A DNA stretch of 64,000 nt, from the NCBI GenBank assembly GCA_947311845.1, contig CAMZMU010000117.1, forward strand, positions 71,023,444 to 71,087,443, given 5' to 3'. Both the position numbers and the translations under genes were made by a program. The notes under the pieces are model-generated. The model searched no databases. It worked only from the letters and a program-made list of their open reading frames with translations, and was not told the origin of the DNA. Below are positions 36,960-47,649 of this stretch, piece after piece. The DNA comes from Poa pratensis. Its lineage: Eukaryota > Streptophyta > Magnoliopsida > Poales > Poaceae. The first letter of the stretch is position 1. Every line of letters begins with the position of its first letter.

Positions 36960-37670
36960 CCACTCCTCCTCGACCGGTGGGATGTACGGGACGTAGGGGA
37001 TCGCCATCTCCACATACTGGTGGCAGTCGTTCAACACCCGTCGTGCCTCCACTACACAGGCGCTGGCGCCGCTGGGCTTGCTGGCCACGAGCGCACGGAC
37101 CTGAGGCAGACGAGGGCGAGTCAACAGAAGCCACCCGACCACTGTCATGACATCGCAGGCGTTATGTAGCTGCATCCTCGCGATCCGCGCGCGCGACCTC
37201 GTGGACTGAAGAGTGGCCAGCGCGCTGAAGGCCCCGTCGTCTCGCCCCAGGAACTCGGCGACGGAAGCCAGCGGCACCGCCGGGTCAACGCTTGCGTCGG
37301 TGAGCGCGCGCTACTCGGCCTCCCTCATCGAACCCAGGATGGCGTCCATGACGCTGAGGTCGGTGTACGCCGTCTCGATGTCGTGGAGGGCCTTCCAGCT
37401 CCTGGTGATGGGGCGCTCGCTCGCGACTAACCGCAGTGCGTCCAGACGGGTGCGGCAGCCGTCGAGCGTCGCGTTGAAGGCAGTGACGCCCAGCTCGCCG
37501 CAGAGCTCCGCCCTCCATTTCGGCTCCGCCATCTCTCTCTCTCTCCTCTCTCATGCGCTCGGTGGCGATGAGGGCAGAGACAAGCAGCGCGAGGACGTGC
37601 AGCTCCGTTTGCTTGGGGGTGGGGGCTTCGGTGGCCGTTGGACGGGGAGGGGAGAGGGTTTACAACCCGC

Positions 37671-39865
37671 TGAAAGGACAAGGATGTCGCCTAGAGGGGG
37701 TGAATAGGCGCTTAAAACTTTTCTGGTTTAGGCTTGATAATTGCGGAATAAAACTAGGTGTTTAAATTAACATGCCAACAATCTAAATATACTAGGCTCA
37801 CCTATGTGCACCAACAACTTATGCTAAGCAAGACAAACAACAAAGTGATAGCAATAGAATACTTCAAACACGAAGGCTATCACAATGTAAAGTGCATAAG
37901 TAAAAAGCTCGGGTATAGAAATAATCGAGGCACGCGGAGATGAAGATGTATTCCCGAGTTCCTCCTTTTTAGGGGAGTACGTCTCATTGGAGAGGTGTGA
38001 GGCACCACAAAGGTCGATCTCAACGCCACAAAGGCTCACCTTATTCTCCGATGAACCACACCACAAAGGATTGGTTCACCTTCCACTATCGGAATCCTTC
38101 AAGGCGGAATCCGGAGCCTTTACAACAACAATCCGGGGCACAACCCACAATTGGATTGGGGGCTCCCGAACGGCTACAAGTGACCACAAAAGGTCTCAAT
38201 CACCACACGGGCGTCTAGGGTCCAAAGACCCAAGAGTAACAAGTTCACAAGCTTTCAACTTCCACGAATCCTCGTGGAGAGCACAAACCGATGCACAAAG
38301 CAATGGCAAGAGCACAAATGTTCAAATCCTTCACTCTCAAATCCCACCAAAAGCAACTAATGCTTATGGGGGGAGAAGAGAGGAAGGACAAAGAGGAGAA
38401 CCACACAAGAACTCCAATATCACGATCTACTAGGTTCCCATCACTTAGAGGAGGAATGGATTGGTGGAAATGTAGATCTTGATCTCCTCTCACTTTCCCT
38501 CAAAGATATGAAAGAATCATGGGAGGGATTGAGAGGTAGGCAAGTTTTTCCAAAGGTCAACAATGGAGGAGAGATGGGGAAAAACGAGCTCAAGAGGTTA
38601 GAGAACCATTGGGGAAGAAACCCCCTTAAATAGGTCCCCTTAAAATGTGCCCGTTGGGCAGTGCAGGGAGGCCGGCCTGGCTGGCCTGTAGGCTGGCCTG
38701 CGCAGAGAGCCCGACCTGGGAGCCGGCCAGGCCGGCCTGGGGGCTGGCCACCCAGAACCCGAAATTGTAACACCCATAACTTTTTCATCCGGACTCCGAA
38801 TTTAATGATCTTGGGCTCGTTGGAATCACAACAAAGAGCTTTACAAGATCATGCAGAGAAACATCATAGTCCAACATGGGAGGATTAAACCAAATGTAGA
38901 AAGTTAAACCTTCTTTATAAAAGAACAATTGGTAAATCCTCCAACATCAAACCTCAACAAGATATTCATCAAGACTCCGTTTTCTATGATCTTGGGCTTG
39001 TTTCGAAGATAATCACAAGCCTTACAAGATCATGCATATACACATCATAGTCCATTATGTGAGGAGGAAACCATAAGGAGAGAGTTTGACCTCTCTAGAA
39101 AAGATAAGCCGGTAAAACCTCCAATATCAAAAACACCACAAGATATGCATATGAAATCCGTTTTTGATGAACTAGAACTTGGTATGGAGATGAACACAAG
39201 CTCTAAATTCTCACATGGATAAAAGCTAAATAAGAACCAAGAAAGATGATATGCCAAGTATGCAAAGGTTTGAGCTCTCCACAAAGATGTGATCAAATTA
39301 CTCACTTGACAGCCCCTCTTGATAGTACGCCGTCTATTCTATAACCCGGTCTCCCACTAACACCACGAGACCGGTAAAATAGAAACCTTATCAAGATCAT
39401 ACCTTTGCCTTGCGCATTCCACTTGAGCTAGATGATGACGATCTTGACTCCCTCAAGTTGGAACACCTTTCTTGATTGTGCTTGCTAGCACATGCTTGAT
39501 GAAGACTTCTCCAAATATTCCCCCATACACCATTATGGGACAGCCTTGCTAAGCTCCGTCTTCATGAATCCACTTGCACTTTATTTTCTTCTCTTGATAT
39601 AGGTGATGGCTTGGAGATAAACATGAATGTTCACTCAATCTTCTTTTCCAAGCCATGCTTGCAATAAGCTCAACTCTCGATGACCATTCTTCATATAAAC
39701 ATTTGGATAGAACCTTGGTCATCACTTTATCTTCTAGAGTCCAACATATGAACTCCAATCTTTTCCCATGGACAAGATCTATAAGGATAACTCAATGCAA
39801 ACATTAGTCCATAGGGATTGTCATTAATTACCAAAACCACGCATGGGGCAACACATGCACTTTCA
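37671..39865 (-). mobile_element. Solo LTR (element B family, copy 2, inverted)
   Basis: 2195 bp, starting TGAAAGGAC and ending GCACTTTCA on the + strand, with the duplication CCCGC at 37666-37670 and 39866-39870. It is the reverse complement of the copy at 26517-36208 along its length. The TATA-like site appears as CTTAAATA at 38625-38632, so the promoter points left, toward the interrupted gene about 140 bp downstream of the LTR edge. Confidence 0.85.
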
Positions 39866-39991
39866 CCCGCCCAGCTGGCGGTGGGCCCCACACAGTGTTG
39901 GAGGGCGTGGCGAGGACATCGATGCTCTTGGCGTGCTCGCGCCATCGCCCTTCTGTACTCAACAACACCACGACGGTACGGAAGTAGATAG

Positions 39992-41377
39992 TGTAAGATT
40001 GCGGAATATTATTGTATTGTATTGATTCTGGATTGATTACAATGAGCCACGGTGAACTGTATATAAAGGGGACAAGACTTGGGGACTACGAAACCTACTA
40101 GAGATAGACTTGGATTACAAACCGAATACTACCAAATAAACCTATACGTAATATACTCTAACACCCCCCGCAGTCGGATCGGTAGTGACGCAAACAGTTG
40201 GAGCGTCGCGGACGGTCTGACTGGAGCACAATCCAAAGTCGCGAACTGTAGAGGGAGCCGAGGTGATAGCCCTTGATGCCGATGTCGATGTAGCCGAGTT
40301 GTGGGCGGTGTAGACGTGGTCGATGTTGCCATTGTTGGGGAAGTTGAGGTAGACGTTTGCTGGAGTTGATGTAGTTGAGGTAGGCGGCACGCCTTGCCGA
40401 GCTTGCCAGACTCGAGAGCGTGTCGGGGACGAAGGCACGCGCCGGTGTTGCCAGTACCGGACATGCGAAGACACGGACCACCATGAACCTTGCGAGCCAG
40501 AGTCGGATGAAGAAGCAGAGGAGATCTCCATGATCGGTCGGTGCGTAGAGTAGATTTTCCGCCGTTTGTTGCCAGAGTAGACGAAAAGGTTGGAAAAAAA
40601 TTATGTAAAGTAAAATAGACTGCAACTCTGACGGCGCGGTTGTGGTGGACGAGGACGGCGTGGTGGTTGTTGAAGACGTTTGTTGGTGTAGATAGCTGTC
40701 GGTGATGTAGAGGTAGAAGATGCCGGGGATGTTCTTGATATAGAAATTTGTCGGCGATGATGACCACGAGCGTTGTTGGTGCAGCCCTGTGTTGACGGTG
40801 AGGTGCATAATTGGGGACGAGCTTGTCCCGGTCGATGTTGTCGAAGACGATCCGACGTGATGGCGACGTGCGGAGATTGCTGCCGGCGACGACGCGTGAA
40901 GACGTCCCTTGGGGTGTCGCGCAGGGCGTCCATGGCACGGTCGATGACGAGGAGTTGCCGGAGACAAGTCGATGACGTGTTGGAGTAGTGGCGCACGAGG
41001 ACGGCATGCGGCGGTGGGCGACGCAATGCGATCTATGATCGGCGAAAGAAGAAGAAACACCGGTCAAGTGGCCGGCGAGAAAATATCGATGACTAAAAGA
41101 TCTAATCTACACGCGCAGCCCCGGCGGAGATGAATCTCCCGGGGGCGGCGCGGCGGAATCTGTGGTGGCTAAACCCTAAGCCGTGGAACGAATTGCTCTG
41201 ATACCATGTAAGATTTCAGAATATTATTGTATTGTATTGATTCTGGATTGATTACAATGAGACACGGTGGGCTGTATATAAAGGGGACAAGACTTGGGAC
41301 TACGAAACCTATTAGAGATAGACTTGGATTACAAACCGAATACTACCAAATAAACCTATACGTAATATACTCTAACA
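39992..41377 (-). mobile_element. TRIM-like short LTR retrotransposon (element D, 1386 bp)
   Basis: Two near-identical short LTRs, 39992-40163 (172 bp) and 41207-41377 (171 bp), run TGTAAGATT to CTCTAACA on the + strand. They are flanked by GATAG (39987-39991 and 41378-41382). TGCTCTGATACCA at 41194-41206 is the minus-strand initiator-Met primer site, and CCCCCCGC at 40164 is the purine tract complement. The 1.04-kb interior has long overlapping frames on the minus strand but no retroviral motif. The size fits terminal-repeat retrotransposons in miniature. Confidence 0.88.
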
Positions 41378-41382
41378 GATAG

Positions 41383-41702
41383 GGGCGAGAGCAAGGGTCC
41401 ACGAGGACCTTTGGGTCACCACGTGCATGAAGGTAAGGTCGGTGAGGTCCGGGGGAGGCCGGAGGCGAGCGAATCGAGTGCAGAAGCGGCGGCCGGAGCT
41501 TGGAAAGAAGACCCTGATTCGGTCGATTCGCGGCCTCCCGGCACGAGCTTCTCGAGCGGAGGAGAAGGGGAAGGCCCGTGGGCTACTCGGTTGTTCGCGG
41601 GGCGACCGGAGATGGCGGCGTGGCGTGGAGCAGTGTGGCAGTGAACCCTCTTCCTATGTGTGTCGCATGAGGAAGAAAGAGGGGACTGGGATCAGGTGAC
41701 GA
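41383..41702. other. GC-rich unique flank, possible former 5' region of a gene
   Basis: With 39871-39986 this forms one GC-rich segment before element D inserted. Codon-like composition exists on the + strand (41411-41644) but no start, splice pattern or domain is recognisable. It might be upstream sequence of the interrupted minus-strand gene. Confidence 0.3.
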
Positions 41703-42068
41703 TGTAACATGCCCCATCTCTGCCATCCAATCATAATCCAACGGATAGCAACGATCCAAATTTGAACACGAAAATCAAATATTTTAGAAAAAATTGAAAA
41801 ACTCTAATCCGTTCCTGAGAAAGTTTCACACTAGTTGGATAATTTGGTTTATCATTAAATAGCTTGTCATGTTTGATCTTAAAATGCAATTAACTCGTAA
41901 ACGAGTGATCCAAATGCCGCGAAATTTTCACAAAAAACAAAAGACTATATTCAACTTACTACATTATTTCAATTTTTTCTAAAATGTATTACTTTGGATT
42001 TCAAATTTTAGTCGCTGCATGCCTTGGATGATAAATGGATGGCATATATGGTGGGACATGTTATTACG
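41703..42068. mobile_element. Long-TIR MITE-like element
   Basis: The left side (ACATGCCCCA, then GCCATCCAATCATAATCC, then TTTTAGAAAAAATTGAAA) is mirrored on the complement at the right side (ACATGTCCCA, GCCATCCATTTATCATCC, TTTTAGAAAAAATTGAAA). The result is about 100-bp imperfect inverted termini around a short loop. Superfamily not assigned. Noncoding. Confidence 0.55.
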
Positions 42069-44698
42069 TGACTTGCCAATCCTAGTCCAGAAATAGGATA
42101 GGACGAAGTAGGAAGGAGAGAGAAGGCTGACAGGTGGACCCACGTACCACCTGTTAGATTAAGTGGAAACGGCTAGGAGCTAACGGCCGTTATGCCACAT
42201 CAGCGCTGAAGGTGGGCCCGCCTCGTCAAAGCGTTTAAAACACTTGATCAGCCTGTTGTCGTTAATCCTACAAATGGTAGATTGAAAAAACACCACAAAA
42301 ATTGTACTGACCCGTAACAACGGCAATAAGTGTGGTACTTATTTTCTAAAAAAATTACTCCCCAACCCAAACATGTAGCACCAGGAGGACCCGCCCTCGA
42401 GTGTCGAGCTTTCTCCTTTTGTTTTCCTCACAAAACATTTGAACCTGAAACTTTAAAATCTTGCAAAGAAAATGCGGTTTTATTTAAATTATAATTTGTG
42501 AATAAGTTCTACCATTCTAAGTTTGTACCATGTAAAAAAAATATTCGATTTCTTTTGGTATAGATTTGTAGTTCTCATGTAAAGTTTAAGAACTATATAT
42601 TTTGTCGCTCTGAAGAAACCAAAAAAAGAGAACCTTCTGTGAAGTCGAAGTGTGATATTTATACAACACTAGACCACCTAGATAGAAGGATACCTAACAT
42701 CATGTTTAGCCAAAACTTTACTAGTGAGGTTCACCTCTTGAAACGGCTCCACTCCTATACAATGTTGGGGATATCTCTTATCGACAACTTATCGGTCGAC
42801 CCAAGATAAGGGCAAAATCGGCCGGTTTATAGGTATATCGGTCGATTTATTGCCAATATATCTTATCAATCAGACATTGGTAAGGGATAAATCGGCTGAT
42901 TTATCGAATATCGACCAATATCTTGAACAGTGCTCCTATAACTAGGGTAGTACATCCGATGTCCTCCCCGCACGCACCCCCACCCCCCAAAGAAAAAGGT
43001 TCACGACGGCTTCTAAACCGGTCCGTCGAGCCGTTTGACCAACGCCACGTAGGCAATTCTTACAAAAGACATTTAGATTTATTATTATTATCTATTCCAA
43101 TCTTGTGCCCCGTTTTCTTTAGATTGCTACACCAGACAGGAAGCACGGTGCCCCTTCTTGTCGATAGCCTCTGCATCGGCAACCTCGTCTAGCAGCACGC
43201 GCAGGAGGGAGACTGGTGACAGGGCTAGAACAATGGAGAGCTACTCAGGGGCTTCGCCGCGCAGACCGCAGCATGAAACTCAATGTGCACGCCGTTGCGA
43301 GCACGTCTCGTGTCGAGGGCCTTGGCGCGATCATTTTCATGGGAACTGCCTTGGAGGGCAGGACATCGATGGGTGCCTCGTGGGTGTCGCAGGACCGCTG
43401 TGCTGGCCGCTGCAAATATCTGGATGCATCATGAGCAACACCTAGAATCAAAAAAAATATCAAATTAAAAATGTTCAAATTTAAAAAGCGTTCATTTTTT
43501 TGAAAAAGGTTCGGATTAAATAATATCTATTAAAAATGTTCAGATTTAAAAAATCGTGCATATCTTGAAAAACGTTCAAATTTTGAAAAATAATAAAAAA
43601 TGGAATTTTTATTTCACATTTTTTCCAAAATTACGAGAAAAGCCGGGACTGTTTTTTCCATGAATCATAGGAACAAAAATGGGACGATAAAAATCACAGT
43701 TTTGTATGAGGGAAATAAAAAAATCAGAGCTAACAAAAGGCCGAGTACAAGTTTGCTTGCCCGGCCCAGTGTAGCTTCCACGCAAGCGCCGACCCGCTAC
43801 GCGCGTAGGAGCTCCCCCCTCACGGGCCATGGGCAGTTCCAGCAAGTGGGACAAACGTCAGCGACAGAGGCAGGATTGGAGGATGAAGGGGGTCAAATTT
43901 GGCGAATTTCAATTAGGGACCAGCAGGTTCCCTGGCCCCCCTCTAGCTCCACCACTGGGCTATCTAACTAACCCTAATCTGAACTCTAAATTGTGGCGAA
44001 CGTTGGCTGTGGCCTTCTTTTTACCTTTTCTTGGGCAAATCCTATACATCGCCCTGCGGCGACGCGAGATGGAACCATCGCCTGAAGGATTCCGCTGGTA
44101 GGCCGGCCCATTTGACGATTTTTTTCTGTTTCCGCTTTTTTTTTTCTTTTTTTTCTTCTCTGTTTTTGTTTTCTTGTCTTTTCAGTTTTTGTTTTGTTTC
44201 ATTTTTTTGAAAAAAGTTTCAGATTTTTGAGAAAACTCTCCAATTTTGAAGAAATCTATATATTTTATAAATATTCTGAATTAAAATTTGTTGAGATTTA
44301 AAAATTATATTCAGCTTGTAAAAAACACAAAAATGAATAACATTACGTTTCTATATTGGGTCGCTCCAAATGCGGCCCATGAAGAACTGTTTCAGGCGAC
44401 ATAATTGAATAGCGTCGCCTTCAGGCCACTTACAAGGCTACAAGAGTTCTTGCGTGCGGCTGTGTGAGGACTAGATGGTCAGGCCGGAAAGTGCTAATGT
44501 AACTCGAGCTACATATAGCTCAGTTTTTGCAAAATTTAAAATCGGCATTTTTGGGTGTCAAAAAATTCGAAACAAAAATCCTACATGTAGATAAAATCTA
44601 GATCTATGATTGTGAAAATTGTCAATCCAAAATCATATTTGGCTACACAAAAAAGATAAAAATCATAAAATTTCAAATTCAAAATAATTGATATATCC
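42069..44698. other. Decayed repeat mosaic with possible captured gene fragment
   Basis: AT-rich stretches with many GTTCAAATTT/GAAAAA motifs (43450-43640 and 44200-44340) flank GC-rich segments at about 43140-43440 and 43740-44110. The first GC segment has open frames on both strands (for example 43216-43434 + and 43245-43478 -) but no recognisable domain. The pattern could be a gene-capturing Mutator-like element. Termini were not found. At 42770-42930 repeated CGGTCGATTTAT-type motifs suggest another small repeat. Confidence 0.35.
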
Positions 44699-45269
44699 TT
44701 AACTGCTATCAGCATCCCTTGAATTTCACACCAAGAACTGATGCTGATATATATGTCCCGGTTTTTGTCGCTAAGATGTTAGACTGCTTCCACAAGAAAA
44801 TACCGTCTATCAAACTTTCACAGTAGTTTTTAGGTTCCATAGTCTGTATGGGTTCTCTCACTCTGAGTTCGTGCTTATTTTTTTTGGGTTATGCTTCATT
44901 ATCTTGACATATTTCGTATACACCTTTTTCCATGACCAATACCAATACCTGCAAGAACAAAGGCCACAAAATCAATATAAATATGGGCAGCAGATACATA
45001 ACCTCGTACAGTTTATTTGCCAATATTTAAGGGGCCAGGTCTTGCATACAAAGTGTGAACATTACTTTTCGGTGTACCAAGTTACTGATTGGTACAAGGT
45101 AGAACTTTCGGCTATGCACCTTAGGATTTAAGTTTAACCAACTCCCATATATCATGTTTACTTATGATTTACAGTTTACATTGGAGCTTTCTTGTTCCAA
45201 ATGTTTACTTCGAATGTCCTGATTCTGCTTGTTAGAACTTTGGTGTGATTCGCCTTGGTCTCAGGCGAC

Positions 45270-46891
45270 TGAGAATTTACTAATTCTCAGTTGGCCTGCC
45301 CATCCGTACGACTAATTACTAATCCTCCCGTTAGTTAGGTCCGTCACACTGTGTTGGGCTGGGCAGCGTTGTTCTCTTATGATTTGGCTTCGCAGGTGGT
45401 GTTGTTCCCTGCAGTGCCTATTCACATGCCGGCCAGCTACAAGGCCCACGGACAACCCAAGTAAAGCTAGCGGTGAACGCTCCTTTTAGTACGTACTTGT
45501 CTGTATGTCTCTTTTCAACGAAGAAAAATTCAAAATTTATAAATTCTCAAATAATATATCAGAAATTAATTTCGTTCCAACCATTGTATACTACTTACGT
45601 CGAGATCTACAAAAGGTCAGTTGCACGAGTTGCAGCTCAATAAATAAATTTTTTGTGCTCCCAAAATAGAGTACTTGAGTTGTAGGTCAAAAAAATAATA
45701 TTGGGTGTGACTGTTTCTCATAGAACAATAATTATCTTAATTCGTGACTCACTAAGTGTCATTTCCAATCCAATTAAAACTCTTAGGTAGCACAAAGCAC
45801 GAAAAAATTGTCAGTTACAACCGATATGCAACCGGATAAGAGTCTACCCACTTAAACTAAAAAAACTCGGTTGTAATTCACTTGCAATTAGAAAAAAACT
45901 CGTCTACAATCCATTTGAAAAAATAGAACTCTCAATTGCAACCCACTTGCAACTGAAAAACGGTTAGTTGCAACCAACCTGTAACTGGAAAAAGCTCAAC
46001 ACAACTACAACTCCTAGCTAGAACGAATAAAGATGCCAATCTGACATACAACCCATGTGTAACTGGAAAATCTTAGTTAAAACATACAATAATTGGATAA
46101 AACTCAGTTACAAGTCAGTTGTAACTGTAAAAAAATTAGTTGCAATCCACTTGCAACTAGATAAAAAACTCAGTTACAACCCACTTGCAAGTGAACGAAA
46201 AGTCAGTTACAACCGACTTGCAACTGGAAAAACTCAGTTATAACATACTATAATTGGATAAAACTCAGTTGCAACCCACTTGCAACTGTAAAACCAACCA
46301 GTTGCAGTCCACTTGCAATTGGACAAAAACTTAAGTTACAACTTACAACCCACATAAAACTCGACAAAAGTCAGTTACAACCGACTTGCAACTGGAAGAT
46401 CTCAGTTGCAACACACTACAACTAGATAACAGCCCAATTCCAACCAACTTGCAACTGTTTAAAAGCCCTTGCAACCCACTTGCAGCTGCATAACAAAATT
46501 CAGTGATCTACTTACAACTAGATAAAAAAATCTTTTTTGGCAGACCTACAACCGAAAAATCTCAAGTGCGGCCTCACTCTGTAGCATCTGCTGTTTCAAA
46601 TGACAGTTGTACTCATAGAGAGGAATAGAAAGCCACGCTCACATGTGGGAAAAAACAACGAGCAAAACATTTGAAAATGAAAAAGAAAAGGAGAAAATAA
46701 ACTAACTGGCCCATCAGCCAAACACGCAGCAAATAAAAAAGCCCAAACTCCTCAAGGTTCACGGGCCGCCAGGACGCTCCTCGCTCAACCAAATTCTCAC
46801 GTACCAGCGCTCAGCCAGGAAAATCACAGAGACACGAATCTCAGAGCACCAGATCCAAGGGTTACTAACGTGACTGAGATTTAACTAATTA
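45270..46891. mobile_element. Mutator-like element with internal tandem repeats, inside the CSTF64 duplicate
   Basis: The 9-bp direct repeat TCAGGCGAC flanks it (45261-45269 and 46892-46900). Left terminus TGAGAATTTACTAATTCTCAGT and right-terminus complement TAATTAGTTAAATCTCAGT are similar. A 9-bp duplication is the Mutator signature, but the termini are short. No transposase. It lies within the intron-6-derived part of the duplicate. Confidence 0.5.
45790..46560. repeat. Degenerate tandem array of a TTGCAACCCACTTGCAACTG unit
   Basis: Some 15-20 diverged units of roughly 35-45 bp alternate GTTACAACC(C/G)AC and TTGCAACTGGA with A-rich linkers. Many units contain the inverted pair GTTGCAA/TTGCAAC, so single strands could fold locally. 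Confidence 0.75.
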
Positions 46892-47527
46892 TCAGGCGAC
46901 TGAGAATTAGCAAATCCGCAAGAAAAATTAGGTCCTCTTATTTGTTGAATAGGTTTGGCTTATCTGTATGTATAGATAAATATTTGGCGTGCGCACTTTG
47001 AAAACCGTTGCAGAAAGATATCAAGGCCATCCAACTTGTAGTTTCTGAAACTCTTTTGTTGATTGTTCAGTTGTCACTCTAGCATAGAATGGAAGATTAG
47101 GACCTCGTAATATTTCCTTGTTGTAATGCAGGCACAAATAATGCTTGGGAATTGGGATGGTGACACCTCAGATGTTATGTTCTTGCTTTTATTGTGAGCT
47201 TGATGTACCTGATGTTTTCCTTGATTATCTAATAATATACTAATCGAAGTCTGTCCAAATATAATTTACTAATGATGAGATGACTAGCAAAACCAAAATT
47301 CGTGATGACTTATGAATCATCTTAATTAGGCTTTCTAATTTACATAGCTCCTGCAAAATTATATAATTGAAACCAAACGGTACAGTACATTAACTAGAAA
47401 AAACAAATAAGGACCCGCCAGGACTAGCCCTTGGCTGTCTTTCTTTTATAGGAGAAAGAACATGAGTAACCCGCTGAGCCCAAGGCTTGAACCCGGTATG
47501 GAGGGAGTACTAGTGTGGCAGCTCACA

Positions 47528-47649
47528 TACACGGCAACATCCTCGACCGATATCTAGTGGAATCCATGAGGTTTTTACATGTGTGGCGCGCCACACATGT
47601 AAAAACCTCATGGATTCCACTAGATATCGGTCGAGGATGTTGCCGTGTA
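47528..47649. repeat. 122-bp perfect palindrome
   Basis: Arms of 61 bases are exact reverse complements, with no spacer, meeting at GGCGCGCC (47585-47592, centre between 47588 and 47589). The right arm is continuous with the F-box pseudogene reading on the minus strand (ILDRYLVESMRFLHVW). The left arm is its inverted copy. No mismatch was found on base-by-base reading. Confidence 0.92.

Larger units (their letters stand above)
24354..37532 (-). pseudogene. Unrecognised single-exon gene, split by a nested retrotransposon insertion
   Basis: On the minus strand the frame starts at 37532 (MAEPKWRAELCGELG) and runs in GC-rich, codon-like sequence to 36960. One internal TAG lies near 37310, after the motif MDAILGSMREAE. 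It continues as SVAEFLGRDDGAFSAL and QLHNACDVMTVVGWLLLTR, ending PYIPPVEEEW exactly at the target duplication CCACT (36960-36964). The other half lies beyond the 12.4-kb insertion at 24582-24354: GWPQPEVVIVVVDDDLHQYL, then a Gly/His-rich tail and stop. Joining the halves directly leaves them one base out of frame, so the gene is broken at least three ways. Intact length would be roughly 260-270 aa. I do not recognise the family. Confidence 0.7.

Noticed and set aside
40129..41067. 312- and 300-codon minus-strand frames
   Set aside because: Both occupy the interior of the TRIM-like element, overlap in two registers, are His/Arg/Ser/Thr-rich, and lack any retroviral or host domain.
47400..47500. 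Possible minus-strand SINE with a box B-like GGTTCAAGCC
   Set aside because: No box A at the right spacing and no target duplication could be found.
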